From Crocinitomicaceae bacterium (GTDB lineage Bacteria > Bacteroidota > Bacteroidia > Flavobacteriales_D > Crocinitomicaceae): a stretch of DNA of 64,000 nt. A program made the position numbers and the translations under genes. The DNA is taken from NCBI GenBank assembly GCA_030830895.1, contig JAURMC010000009.1:110609-174608 (forward strand), in the 5' to 3' direction. A model generated the notes under the pieces. It saw nothing but the letters and a program-made list of their open reading frames with translations, had not been told where the DNA came from and made no database searches. Below, piece after piece: positions 53,252 to 62,544 of this stretch (positions within the stretch are counted from its first letter, which is position 1; each line of letters opens with the position of its first letter).

Positions 53252-55783
53252 TTATTCAAATACAACCTTCATTTCAACCCGTCGATTTTTTGCCCTTCCT
53301 TCGGCTGTACTATTGTCGGCAATTGGTTTTGTTTCTCCATAATATTGAATTATAAAACGACCAACATCGACTCCTTTAGAACTCAAATAGGTTTTTACTG
53401 CCTCAGCACGTTTCTTCGACAATATTAAATTAGATGCATCATCTCCAACATTATCTGTATGCCCAGTAATTTCTAGTTTCCATGACGGTTTTTTCATCAA
53501 TACATCGGCTAATTCATCTAATGAACTAAAGGATCCTGCAAGGATGATATCCTTTGCTACCTCAAATTCTAAATTATCAAATGCCGTTTTCAATACCTCT
53601 ATCACTTCCTTTTCAATCTCTGGACACCCTTGATTGCTTTTGGGTCCGGGTGTATTTGGACAATCGTCGTCTTTATCTAACAATCCATCCCCATCAGTAT
53701 CTTTGTAAGGGCAACCTTTGTTTTCAATGGGCCCGGAAAGTGTTGGGCACTCATCGTCTTTATCTAGAATTCCATCGTTGTCGCTATCCGGCCACGGACA
53801 ACCTTTGTTTTCCTTGGGTCCTGCAACTAAAGGGCATTCATCAATGAAATCAAATAAGCCATCTTCATCGGTATCCGGACAGCCTTTATTTTCGATAGGC
53901 CCATAATTATCTGGACACAAATCTTCAATGTCTGAAATGCTATCGTGGTCACGATCAGGACATCCATTCATGTATAATTCACCCGCAATAGTTGGGCATT
54001 GATCTTTTGGGTCTATGACTTTATCTCCATCTGTATCTGGGCAGCCCTTAAATTCCGCAAGGCCTGCAAGGTCGGGGCAATCGTCATATTTATCAATTAT
54101 TTTATCCCCATCTCGATCAGGGCAGCCATTGAACTCCTCGAGACCTGGCTCATCAACGCAATCATCCTTTAAATCAGGGATTCCGTCTCCATCCGTATCT
54201 GGGCAGCCTTTAAATGCCCAAATACCGGGAGTATCTTTGCATTCATCCATTTTGTTCGAAACCTTGTCTTTATCATCATCTTTAACCTCGCCATATAAGA
54301 TAGGTAAACGAAGTCCTGCAAACAACTCAATCCCTTTAACCTTCCCTCTGGCAAGTAATGGACGGTAATCGGTAATTCCTAGGGTAAGCGGGCCAAGTCT
54401 TGTCGCTATCCCTGTTTTCAAGCCACTATACTTATTATATGAAAAAGGCAAGTGCACACCAATTCCGGCAATATCAAAACTTGGGGTTATACTGAATTGG
54501 TTTGGAATTTTTACTTTGGTATCAGTTTTCTTACCGATCAAATTAATCATGCTTGTTGCATTAACATAAAAGCCTTTCCAAATGTGATAATCCACTTGAA
54601 TACTAAATGCACTGGGCGTTCTCATGTAAAACGTAGTAGAGGTATCTTGTTGGGCTATCCATTCTTGATTTGGTTCCTGAATTAAAGAATCAATAATTTC
54701 GTCAAACGTATACAAACTACTGGCGCTCTCAAATACAGTTAAGTCGAAAGGATTGTTTGAATTCACGCTAAAATTTCGACTTAAACCCCCTTTTCTGAAT
54801 CGCATTCCCCCAAGATCCAATAACGAGGCGCCAATTCGGAGTTTATATTTATTTTTATGCCGTGCCCAAATTCCTGTTTCACCATCCATATCATATTGAT
54901 ATTTTTCATAATCTCCTCTCCATTCATACACCGCTCCAAGGTCTATTCCGTAACCTAAATTTGAAGAGCGCTTGATATAATCGCTTGAATTTCCTGAAAG
55001 AAATTCATCCAAATTTTGAGAATACCCATAGTTAAAATCACCTTTTAAACGAAAGGAAGTATCTGAGTTTTTGAGATTGTATTCGAAATTATCCGTGTAA
55101 AAATAAGCGGCAGTATTTCCGCTAAGCAATTTAATGGCTCCTCCCACTTTTAAAAAGTGCTCTTTTTGGTCAAGTACAATTTGCCCGTAATTAAACCCGT
55201 ATTCGGTCCAAGTTAAGTGGTTCAAATTAACAAGCTCCTCATTAAGCACTTGATTCCAAAGGAGTGAATAATCAAGCCCTTTTTCAGCAAGAATCGCTAA
55301 TTTTGGATCTAGATTGTCTATGTTGGTAATAGACCTACCCCTGGCGAAAAAACCAAGGGCAATGGTTGGATTGATGTGAAAATTTAAGTTAAGAAGGTCA
55401 AGTTGCGAGTTGCTGTAAAAACCAAGTGTTTTATTAGTATTTAGAGAATAATTCCGAATAATAAATCGATCTTGGAATGTTGAATCAGGTTGATCCCAAT
55501 TATTCGGCGTTGGTTGCCTAAATGATTTTACCCACCAATACCCTCCGTTTCCTTGTGCACTACGCATAGCTTTTGCATCGAAATATCCAAAATTCTGAAA
55601 TGTATTGGTATTTAATCCAAGTATATTCAGGTCGAATACAAATCGTCCATCTACAAAACTTGCAGGTTGCAATTGAGTCCCCATACTTCCAGCATAGTTA
55701 CTTGTTGAAACACCTAAATAAGTTTGGCTTTTTCCAAATGCGTATACACAAAATAAAAATAAGATCGAAATTTTAATTTTCAT
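53252..55783 (-). CDS. DUF5723 and OmpA-domain outer-membrane protein with TSP3 repeats
   Basis: 843 residues with a signal peptide (to about 19). The N-terminal about 480 residues form a barrel-like DUF5723 domain (YLGVSTSNYAGSMGTQLQPASFVDGRF). Residues about 500-715 hold eight or so thrombospondin type 3 calcium-binding repeats (DTDGDGIPDLKDDC, DRDGDKIIDKYDDC). The C-terminal OmpA domain (about 725-843) has GHTDNVGDDASNLILSKKRAEAV, which binds peptidoglycan. It ties the outer membrane to the wall. The gene immediately downstream of the 724-residue unknown protein gene is probably co-transcribed with it. Confidence 0.9.
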   Translation of the reverse strand: MKIKISILFLFCVYAFGKSQTYLGVSTSNYAGSMGTQLQPASFVDGRFVFDLNILGLNTNTFQNFGYFDAKAMRSAQGNGGYWWVKSFRQPTPNNWDQPDSTFQDRFIIRNYSLNTNKTLGFYSNSQLDLLNLNFHINPTIALGFFARGRSITNIDNLDPKLAILAEKGLDYSLLWNQVLNEELVNLNHLTWTEYGFNYGQIVLDQKEHFLKVGGAIKLLSGNTAAYFYTDNFEYNLKNSDTSFRLKGDFNYGYSQNLDEFLSGNSSDYIKRSSNLGYGIDLGAVYEWRGDYEKYQYDMDGETGIWARHKNKYKLRIGASLLDLGGMRFRKGGLSRNFSVNSNNPFDLTVFESASSLYTFDEIIDSLIQEPNQEWIAQQDTSTTFYMRTPSAFSIQVDYHIWKGFYVNATSMINLIGKKTDTKVKIPNQFSITPSFDIAGIGVHLPFSYNKYSGLKTGIATRLGPLTLGITDYRPLLARGKVKGIELFAGLRLPILYGEVKDDDKDKVSNKMDECKDTPGIWAFKGCPDTDGDGIPDLKDDCVDEPGLEEFNGCPDRDGDKIIDKYDDCPDLAGLAEFKGCPDTDGDKVIDPKDQCPTIAGELYMNGCPDRDHDSISDIEDLCPDNYGPIENKGCPDTDEDGLFDFIDECPLVAGPKENKGCPWPDSDNDGILDKDDECPTLSGPIENKGCPYKDTDGDGLLDKDDDCPNTPGPKSNQGCPEIEKEVIEVLKTAFDNLEFEVAKDIILAGSFSSLDELADVLMKKPSWKLEITGHTDNVGDDASNLILSKKRAEAVKTYLSSKGVDVGRFIIQYYGETKPIADNSTAEGRAKNRRVEMKVVFE

Positions 55784-55801
55784 AGCAGTTAATGGTTGAG
55801 A

Positions 55802-57976
55802 TTAAAAATTATATTGAATAATGAAATCATTTAGGACGGTTGTAATGGATGAACCATGTGCGCCCATTGGGGTCACCTGAATCAACCCTTGGCATGGCCT
55901 TTCCTCTTTATCTAACAATGTGCCCTGCTGATCCCATAGATAGAGTTTGTTTTCAAGCGCATCCCTCAGCACAAATAGCTTAGGTGATTGAGATGAATAA
56001 ATGAGATCTGAAATTTCAGAGTGCGCTATTGTTTTTTTCCACCGCACCTTACCGTTAATCACTAAGGCCATGGTTTTCCTGTCATGGAACAGGTGACCTT
56101 TTTCCAATCCGAGCATCATTTCACCACGATATTTCCAAAAAGAAGGCACTTGAATGTCCCTAATTTTTGAGCCAATTACTTCTTGCATACTTTTTGTGCC
56201 ACTTCGAAAATAACCAGACATAGAAAAGGTTATGAAATCAGCAGGATTTGTAAGTAGTATTTGCTTTTTCCCATTTGAATAATCCATACTAAGTAATTGT
56301 TTATCCGTTTTGATCATCAGGGTTAGTTTACCTGCATCTGACATTATAGCCCATGATTCAATAGGGTCTTTCAAGGCAACTCGTTTTAACATTTTCCCTG
56401 TGGCTGTTGTAAAAAAGTAAATTCCATCCTTTCCTTGCATGCTAAATGCCGGTTGTTTATTAATAGTGCATGGAATGGGTAGTCCGGTATAGGCTCCGTT
56501 AATAGAGTACATCGCCCTCCCCATTTTATCAATTACTTCAATATGATTATCAAACGGGAGGAGAATAAATTCATTTTCAATATTTAGCGTATTCAATGCA
56601 GAAGGACGGTCATTTAGGCTTTCCGAAAGTGCTTTTCGCCACTTTAAACTCCCGTTTTTATATCCAATCAACTCGTGCTCTATTTCCATAACAACATTAC
56701 CCCTGCCAGACAAAGCACAGAATGATAATACCGTTGACCCTGGATTCATTGTAAAATAGTTTTTTGTTTCTTCAAGTTGTTTATCGTCCTTTTTTTCGCT
56801 GATTTTTTCCCAAGTTGTCTCGATCAAACGTTTCCCAATCCAACTAATGCTGCGTTGGGTATTTTTTCCGAGTGAACGATGGGAGACATGTTTAGGCAGA
56901 GGAACCTTAAATATAGAATACTCATCGCTTGCGGTGTTAATGGACTTCTGCATTTCCAATTCAAGTAATACGGCATCAAGCGCCGCATCATCGCGGGTTA
57001 TAAATCCAAAACCATCGAGGCTGTATGCGATGATTTGCTTTGACTTAATATCTTCTTGGCCTATTGAAAGGGGACCATTAAATGCTTCACATACTGGAAA
57101 ACTTTTAAATCGACCGCGATCCTGATTAGATTCTTGTAAGCGGTAAAAATCATTCAAAAAGGTGCTTAACCCAATGCCTTGATTCATATCAAAAACCAAA
57201 ACAGGCTTTTCTGCAACATAAATAATCATTATCCCAGTTTTAATTAACTTTTTAATGGGACTATGCTTAAAAGTATGATCGATTTCAATTAAATAGTTTC
57301 GCTCGAAAAACTCATAGGCATTTGTTTCTTTCGGGATTAGATGGCCAAATAGGGCTAAATCGTTAATTAATTTTGGATTTTTTCGTTTAAATTCCGAGCT
57401 AGTATAACTAATCTTTAAATTGGTCTTATGATAAACATCCCGTATAGTTCGATTGGGATTTGATAAAGAAATGATACTGTAAGAGGATTGAGGGTCAATG
57501 TCCCAAGCCGAATACGCTCGATTTTCGAATAATGATAATTCGTAGGAATACAAGAGTACTTCTTCCCCCCTAAATCTACCCAAAAATTTTCCAAATTTGA
57601 AGGTGTTTGGTCCAGTAAGTTCGAAGGAGTAAATCCCGCGCTCAAAGGTTTTTTTTATCCGATTTATCGACCACTTTTCTCGGGTTTTAAAGACCATTAG
57701 GCTTCGGTTTTTGCTAAGGTAAACCGTGGTTAGGTCCTTAATTTTTGGAATAAGAGACGCGTAAATTGATAAGTTTTTTTGATTACAATCCACTTCCAAA
57801 TCCTCAAGGCCGAAATCTCCTGGATGATGTATTGCAACAATTAATTCGTCTGTGTTGGGTTGAAAAAACGCTAAGTAAGATTTATTATCCGAAGAATCTA
57901 GGATGGAATAAAGTGCGAAACTTGTCCATCCTACTATTAATAATAGAAATGTTATTAATGATACTCTTTGCAACAT
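55802..57976 (-). CDS. Large exported protein of unknown function with propeller-like C-terminus
   Basis: 724 residues. A hydrophobic N-terminal segment (about 5-25) anchors or exports it. Residues about 35-420 are of no family I recognise. Residues about 430-724 look like beta-propeller blades (GYKNGSLKWRKAL, HIEVIDKMGRAMYSI, GIYFFTTATGKMLKRV, VINGKVRWKKTI, LYLWDQQGTLLDKEE), resembling PQQ/WD-type repeats. It lies 18 bases upstream of the DUF5723-OmpA gene. The mRNA is predicted to be leaderless. Confidence 0.65.
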   Translation of the reverse strand: MLQRVSLITFLLLIVGWTSFALYSILDSSDNKSYLAFFQPNTDELIVAIHHPGDFGLEDLEVDCNQKNLSIYASLIPKIKDLTTVYLSKNRSLMVFKTREKWSINRIKKTFERGIYSFELTGPNTFKFGKFLGRFRGEEVLLYSYELSLFENRAYSAWDIDPQSSYSIISLSNPNRTIRDVYHKTNLKISYTSSEFKRKNPKLINDLALFGHLIPKETNAYEFFERNYLIEIDHTFKHSPIKKLIKTGIMIIYVAEKPVLVFDMNQGIGLSTFLNDFYRLQESNQDRGRFKSFPVCEAFNGPLSIGQEDIKSKQIIAYSLDGFGFITRDDAALDAVLLELEMQKSINTASDEYSIFKVPLPKHVSHRSLGKNTQRSISWIGKRLIETTWEKISEKKDDKQLEETKNYFTMNPGSTVLSFCALSGRGNVVMEIEHELIGYKNGSLKWRKALSESLNDRPSALNTLNIENEFILLPFDNHIEVIDKMGRAMYSINGAYTGLPIPCTINKQPAFSMQGKDGIYFFTTATGKMLKRVALKDPIESWAIMSDAGKLTLMIKTDKQLLSMDYSNGKKQILLTNPADFITFSMSGYFRSGTKSMQEVIGSKIRDIQVPSFWKYRGEMMLGLEKGHLFHDRKTMALVINGKVRWKKTIAHSEISDLIYSSQSPKLFVLRDALENKLYLWDQQGTLLDKEERPCQGLIQVTPMGAHGSSITTVLNDFIIQYNF

Positions 57977-57980
57977 AACA

Positions 57981-57988
57981 CAAAGCTA
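57981..57988 (-). promoter_or_regulatory. -7 element, 4 bases before the ATG of the large unknown gene
   Basis: TAGCTTTG, then TGTT, then ATG on the minus strand. A perfect -7 box with the same 4-base spacing as in metG, glyS and the ABC exporter. Confidence 0.5.
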
Positions 57989-58051
57989 GGGGCTAACTTG
58001 ACACTGAATTAGAATTAAAGTAAAATCTAATCAACAATAAGCTGTTTATCA

Positions 58052-58672
58052 TCAATCAAATCCTTGATTTTGACAAATATCTCTTACAATTCCAAAGGTT
58101 CGTCTATGTATTGAACAAATTCCAAAGTTCTTAATAGCAGCAACATGTGATTTTGTTGGGTATCCTTTATTAATATTCCATTGATATTGTGGATATGTTT
58201 CATGCATTTGTTTCATGAAAGCATCTCTTGCTGTTTTTGCTAAAATCGATGCAGCTGCTATGGATTGATAAAGCCCGTCTCCTTTAATAACACAAGAGTG
58301 TGAGATCTTGCCATATGGGATAAATCTATTTCCATCCACAAGGATATGATTAGGGCGAACCGATAATCCATCTAGTGCGAAATGCATTGCTAAGATACTG
58401 GCATTTAAAATATTGATTTCATCGATTTTACCTTCATCAACAAATGCAATATGGTAAGCATGTGCCATCAATTTAATCTTTTCCGCTATGTCGATTCGTT
58501 GCTTCTCACTGAGTTTTTTAGAATCATTTAAACCTGGGATAGGAGTTTTTAAAATCACTGCAGCAGCAACGACAGGCCCGGCAAGACAACCACGGCCGGC
58601 CTCATCACAACCAGCCTCGAACCTATTGCCCGATTTTGAAAAAAGCAAATCCTTCTTTTTTTCACGTTTCAT
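58052..58672 (-). CDS. rnhB: Ribonuclease HII
   Basis: 206 residues. It removes RNA from RNA/DNA hybrids and single ribonucleotides from DNA. The acidic site is given by GCDEAGRGCLAGPVVAAAV (Asp and Glu) and HILVDGN (Asp); SIAAASILAKTARD is the conserved family motif. Complete and of normal length. It is divergent from a small exported protein gene with only 30 bases between. Confidence 0.96.
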   Translation of the reverse strand: MKREKKKDLLFSKSGNRFEAGCDEAGRGCLAGPVVAAAVILKTPIPGLNDSKKLSEKQRIDIAEKIKLMAHAYHIAFVDEGKIDEINILNASILAMHFALDGLSVRPNHILVDGNRFIPYGKISHSCVIKGDGLYQSIAAASILAKTARDAFMKQMHETYPQYQWNINKGYPTKSHVAAIKNFGICSIHRRTFGIVRDICQNQGFD

Positions 58673-58702
58673 TTTTGCTAAATTCGCATTAAAATAACTA
58701 AT

Positions 58703-59080
58703 ATGCGAAATATTTTCCTCTTGAGTATTATGACCTTTGGGCTGTTAAGTTACGCTCAACACATAACAGTAAGCTCAAAATTAAACGCTGCTGAAATCAA
58801 CCAAGAAGCAAAAACAGGTCATTTTCAATGGGTTTTTCCTGAAGGGACTACACTGGAATCAATTCAAAACACAGCCAAATATTACACCACTTCGTTTACC
58901 TATACATATGATATCAACACACAAAGGGTAGATGTTTATCCCGTGGTGGATTCAGAGGAAGTTAGGCGAATAATGTTGCGTTTTCTTGGTGCAAACCAAG
59001 TAAACAAAATTGTTGTTGGTGAAGAGTCTTACGAGTTATATTCATATTTTGAGAAATTTATGAAAATTAAGGAAGAATAA
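58703..59080 (+). CDS. Small exported protein, unknown function
   Basis: 125 residues with a signal peptide (MRNIFLLSIMTFGLLSYAQ). The mature part is a small alpha/beta domain (HFQWVFPEGTTLESIQNTAKYYTTSFTYTYD, then [19 protein letters not shown]). It resembles a ferredoxin-like or heavy-metal-associated fold, but no metal motif is present. The DUF4920 lipoprotein gene follows 1 base after its stop, so the two form one unit. Confidence 0.6.
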   Translation: MRNIFLLSIMTFGLLSYAQHITVSSKLNAAEINQEAKTGHFQWVFPEGTTLESIQNTAKYYTTSFTYTYDINTQRVDVYPVVDSEEVRRIMLRFLGANQVNKIVVGEESYELYSYFEKFMKIKEE

Positions 59081-59081
59081 C

Positions 59082-59552
59082 ATGAAGGCGTTTAGTTTAT
59101 TGGTATTAATCGGCATACTAGCAAGTTGTGCGAGCTTAAAAAATGAGTATGGTTTAGTTAAAGTGGATGAAACATCTGCAATAAGTGTTTCAGAATTAGT
59201 GGCACGAATGAATATTTCAATGGAGCCCCAAACTATAACTATTAAAGCACCACTTTCAGCTGTTTGTCAAAATGCGGGATGTTGGGTACAAGTATCTAAA
59301 CCGGATGGAAAACCCTTAATGGTCCGTTTCAAAAACCATTTTACCATACCACCTTCAACTCCAATTGGAACAGAAGCGTACATCCACGGGGTGGCTTATT
59401 GGGATACTGTTTCGGTTAAGGCATTACGACATTTTGCAGAAGATGCCGGAAAAACAAGAGAAGAAATAAATAAGATTAATCAACCTGAATTTAAGTTGAA
59501 TTTCGAAGGGGACGGAATTAAATGGATATCTTCAAGAAAGGAAAATAATTAA
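59082..59552 (+). CDS. DUF4920 lipoprotein
   Basis: 156 residues. The lipobox LASC places the lipidated cysteine at 16. The DUF4920 core is ITIKAPLSAVCQNAGCWVQVSKPDGKPLMVRFKNHFTIP, with two conserved cysteines, then GTEAYIHGVAYWDTVSVKALRHFAEDAG. Members are OB-fold-like lipoproteins that may bind a metal or cofactor. The function is unknown. It is co-transcribed with the preceding small exported protein gene. Confidence 0.82.
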   Translation: MKAFSLLVLIGILASCASLKNEYGLVKVDETSAISVSELVARMNISMEPQTITIKAPLSAVCQNAGCWVQVSKPDGKPLMVRFKNHFTIPPSTPIGTEAYIHGVAYWDTVSVKALRHFAEDAGKTREEINKINQPEFKLNFEGDGIKWISSRKENN

Positions 59553-59658
59553 CCGTCTACAGACGATCAGCATTAATAATTTTATTCGTCAATCACGGGT
59601 ATAAACTGGAATACTATATAGCGCTATTTATGATGTTAAAAAAAGGTTTCAATTAGAT

Positions 59659-60234
59659 TCATTCAAATTTATAAATGCCATTTGGAGTTATTAAATATGA
59701 TAACCGAACATCTGTGGACTCATTAGGAACCGAAATAATGGGTTCTAATAAATTAAGACCAATCTTAATAAGGTCTGGCCTACATCTAGCTAAATACCGA
59801 TCATAGAATCCTCGGCCATATCCTAATCGATTCCCTTTCAAATCTGCATGTAAAAGTGGAATAAACATGACATCTAGCTCCTCGGGCTCAATTGGAAAAC
59901 ATTTGTTTCTTGGTTCTGGAATTTGAAATTGATTTAAAACCAGTTCATCACCTGGCTGATAAGGCACCTGTTCCATTGTACCATCCAAAAAGTTGCTTAC
60001 CGGAACAAACATTTGGTTTTTATTTGAAAGATTTTCAATTAATGGAGGGGTTTCGACTTCTCCCAGTGTCTCGATGCTTAAAAAACATGATATGCATTGA
60101 TTGCTAAAATTAAAAGTTTGAGAAACATGCTTAGTAATGGCAAAAGACCGTTCAATTATTTCATCACGAGAAAAAAGCATTCTCAGTTGTTTTGCTTCCT
60201 GTCTTAACTGAACTTTTAGATTTGTAAGGGCCAT
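59659..60234 (-). CDS. 5-formyltetrahydrofolate cyclo-ligase
   Basis: 191 residues. It converts 5-formyl-THF to methenyl-THF with ATP, returning the storage form to one-carbon metabolism. GNRLGYGRGFYDRYLAR (about 133-149) is the family's nucleotide-binding signature, and LRQEAKQLR near the N-terminus is the usual basic start. Complete. Divergent from the DUF5777 gene with 34 bases between. Confidence 0.93.
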   Translation of the reverse strand: MALTNLKVQLRQEAKQLRMLFSRDEIIERSFAITKHVSQTFNFSNQCISCFLSIETLGEVETPPLIENLSNKNQMFVPVSNFLDGTMEQVPYQPGDELVLNQFQIPEPRNKCFPIEPEELDVMFIPLLHADLKGNRLGYGRGFYDRYLARCRPDLIKIGLNLLEPIISVPNESTDVRLSYLITPNGIYKFE

Positions 60235-60251
60235 ATTTACTGTTTTATTAA

Positions 60252-60259
60252 TACTTTTG
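60252..60259 (+). promoter_or_regulatory. -7 element of the envelope redox cluster
   Basis: TACTTTTG matches TAnnTTTG and stands 9 bases before ATG 60269, giving a leader of about 5 bases. It would drive the five rightward genes to 63399. Confidence 0.42.
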
Positions 60260-60268
60260 ATGTATTAA

Positions 60269-61174
60269 ATGATTCGAATGATAGATAAAATTACGTACTT
60301 TACTTGGATGATGCTTTTTCCGATATTATTGTATGCGCAAAAAGAAGATCCCGAAATCCTCGATGAACCATTTGAAATTAAAACCTTTACCACTTCTAGA
60401 ATTATATGTGGACATTCTGTAGAAACGTTACCTGCCCATACGATGGACTTTAGAATTGAGCATCGCTTTGGAGATATGTTAGGAACAAACGGAGGGGCAC
60501 AAAACATGTTTGGATTTGATAACTTAGCAGATATCCGTATTGCATTAGAATATGGGATTTCCAAAGATTTAATGGTGGGTTTCGGAAGGGCGAAAGGAAC
60601 TGCATCACCATATCGGTCTTTACTCGATGGGTTTGTTAAATATCGGCTATTAAGGCAAGGCAATCATAGTCAAATTTCCTATTCAGTAATTGCAGGGTCA
60701 ACCTTTACTTACATGACGGCTTCTTCAGATATAGCTCAAGTGAATCATTTTCCAAAATGGACCCACAGGTTTGCTTATTTCACACAATTGAATGCGGCAA
60801 GACACTTTGGAGATCGAGTATCAATCGCCCTAATGCCAACATTTGTGCATAGGAATTACGTCTCCTCAAATGACCAAAATGACCTTTTTGCATTGGGTGC
60901 TGCCATGCGTGTAAAATTAACTGGACGTTTTGCCTTGATTACTGAATATTACCATGGCTTTGCAGCAAAGGGTCTTCGGCCTAGTGATTTGTACAAGCAA
61001 AGTTTAGCAATTGCCTTAGAGTGGTACACTTTTGGACATAGTTTCACAATTAATCTCACCAATGCCCAAGGAATTGGAGAAACACAGTTTATCCCCTATA
61101 CTACTTCAGATTGGTTAAAAGGACAATTTCGGCTAGGTTTTTGTGTTGGAAGAAAATTTGAATTTGAAAATTAA
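60269..61174 (+). CDS. DUF5777 outer-membrane beta-barrel protein
   Basis: 301 residues; ATG 60269 or the in-frame ATG at 60278. A signal peptide ends near 24 (LLYAQ). The family signature TSRIICGHSVETLPAHTMDFRIEHRFGDM follows, then about 12 predicted barrel strands (YLKW-type alternation) and a final strand ending KFEFEN. DUF5777 barrels often stand beside YceI and cytochrome c genes in Bacteroidota, as here. Cargo or partner is unknown. Confidence 0.85.
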   Translation: MIRMIDKITYFTWMMLFPILLYAQKEDPEILDEPFEIKTFTTSRIICGHSVETLPAHTMDFRIEHRFGDMLGTNGGAQNMFGFDNLADIRIALEYGISKDLMVGFGRAKGTASPYRSLLDGFVKYRLLRQGNHSQISYSVIAGSTFTYMTASSDIAQVNHFPKWTHRFAYFTQLNAARHFGDRVSIALMPTFVHRNYVSSNDQNDLFALGAAMRVKLTGRFALITEYYHGFAAKGLRPSDLYKQSLAIALEWYTFGHSFTINLTNAQGIGETQFIPYTTSDWLKGQFRLGFCVGRKFEFEN

Positions 61175-61183
61175 TTACTGTTT

Positions 61184-61735
61184 ATGAAAAAAGCGTTATT
61201 ACCTTTCGTGTATGTTGGTCTTTTAATTGCTGCTACCTCCGTTGTAATTGCCCCCTCTGGAGACTATGAGGTATCAGAAGGCCATTCTATTGCATTTAAA
61301 AGTGTGGACCCCTCAGGTAAATTTACAGACATTAGCGGGGATGTGACCTACAATCCAGGGTCCCCTACTGAAGCCACCTTTAATTTAAAAATACCGGTAA
61401 ATACAATCAGTACTGGAAATGGAATGATGAATAAAAAAGCCTTAACCAAGGAGTGGTTTGAAGAAGAAACCTATCCTAATATCAAATTTAAATCTACTAG
61501 CGTTACTAAAGATGACAAAGGGGAATTACAAATAAAAGGGGATTTAACGATAAAAGGCACAACAAAGGAATATACCATACCCGCGAAAGTTACCGGGAGC
61601 TCGTCCAAATATACCTTTAAAGGAACTTTTTATGTTAATCGAATTGATTTTAAAGTCGGAAAGAAAAGTGAAACGGTTCCCGATAAAATGAAAATAGTAT
61701 ACGAATTACCTGTGAGTAAAAAGACAGAAAAATGA
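61184..61735 (+). CDS. YceI-family lipocalin-like protein
   Basis: 183 residues with a signal peptide or anchor (about 5-24). The YceI core starts with SIAFKSVDPSGKFTDISGDVTYNP and continues with NIKFKSTSVTKDDKGELQIKGDLTIKGTTKEYTIP, an eight-stranded barrel. Members bind isoprenoid chains such as polyprenyl quinones. It lies 9 bases after the DUF5777 gene and overlaps the next gene by 4, so the cluster is one transcript. Confidence 0.88.
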   Translation: MKKALLPFVYVGLLIAATSVVIAPSGDYEVSEGHSIAFKSVDPSGKFTDISGDVTYNPGSPTEATFNLKIPVNTISTGNGMMNKKALTKEWFEEETYPNIKFKSTSVTKDDKGELQIKGDLTIKGTTKEYTIPAKVTGSSSKYTFKGTFYVNRIDFKVGKKSETVPDKMKIVYELPVSKKTEK

Positions 61736-62157
61736 AAAAGTTCATATATCATGGTTTATTCACTGCCGCTCTTTCTTCTGTAGTGGTTGCATTTTATCTA
61801 TATTCGGTTTATAATTTTGTTCCAAAGGGCTCTCCTGATCCACTTGTTGAAATAGATTCACCAATGAGAAGAGAGCTTACAGCAATTAAAATGATTGGAA
61901 TTTACACCCTAATTTCAATGCTTTCATCATTAATTCTATCCAGTTTGCATCGCTTTTTGGGCAAATGGGGAGTATTTGGCATGAATGTCCTTGTTAGTGC
62001 AGCTTCTATTTTAGGATTTTATTTGGTGTTGTCTTATTTGCGAGATGGGTGGGATGTTTTTCAAATTATTGGCACCCCATTGGTATATATTTGGCCATTA
62101 ATATGGATGGGAAGCCAACCAATTTTTATTATGGGTAATTCTGCCAATTATAAATAG
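61732..62157 (+). CDS. Four-helix membrane protein, unknown function
   Basis: 141 residues with four hydrophobic segments (about 8-28, 52-72, 80-105, 112-135). No conserved His pairs typical of b-type haem are seen. Its ATG overlaps the YceI stop (ATGA) and the cytochrome gene begins 1 base after its stop, so it belongs to the redox cluster. It may be the inner-membrane component, but that is inferred from position only. Confidence 0.6.
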   Translation: MKKFIYHGLFTAALSSVVVAFYLYSVYNFVPKGSPDPLVEIDSPMRRELTAIKMIGIYTLISMLSSLILSSLHRFLGKWGVFGMNVLVSAASILGFYLVLSYLRDGWDVFQIIGTPLVYIWPLIWMGSQPIFIMGNSANYK

Positions 62158-62158
62158 A

Positions 62159-62515
62159 ATGAAAAATTTTGTATATTCTATTTTAACAATAATTCTTCTG
62201 GGGGTTTCAACGATGATGTCATGCACGAAAGATAAAGTAACCAATCTCCCTCAGGTCAATTGTCTTGACACAATATCATTTAGCACCCAAGTCTTACCAA
62301 TAATACAAGCTAATTGTACCGGGTGTCATGGTGCAGGTAATGGAACGGGATATGTGCTTACCAATCACTCGAATATAAGTGCCTCGGCAAATGCTATTCT
62401 TGGAGCCATGAATGCAAATGGGTATCAATTGATGCCACAAGGAGGCCCAGCATTGCCAGACTCAATAATTCAAAAAGTGGCGTGTTGGGTTGAACAGGGG
62501 AAAAAAAATAATTAA
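62159..62515 (+). CDS. Cytochrome c lipoprotein, single haem
   Basis: 118 residues. A signal peptide ends at lipobox MMSC (Cys22). The haem c site is CTGCH at 53-57 and the axial ligand is probably Met92 in YQLMPQGG. Two extra cysteines (Cys35 and one near 108) may form a disulfide. It should be a membrane-anchored periplasmic or surface electron carrier. It lies between the four-helix membrane protein and the choice-of-anchor V protein genes. Confidence 0.85.
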   Translation: MKNFVYSILTIILLGVSTMMSCTKDKVTNLPQVNCLDTISFSTQVLPIIQANCTGCHGAGNGTGYVLTNHSNISASANAILGAMNANGYQLMPQGGPALPDSIIQKVACWVEQGKKNN

Positions 62516-62544
62516 TTTTATCAGAAATTTAAAAATTCAATAGA

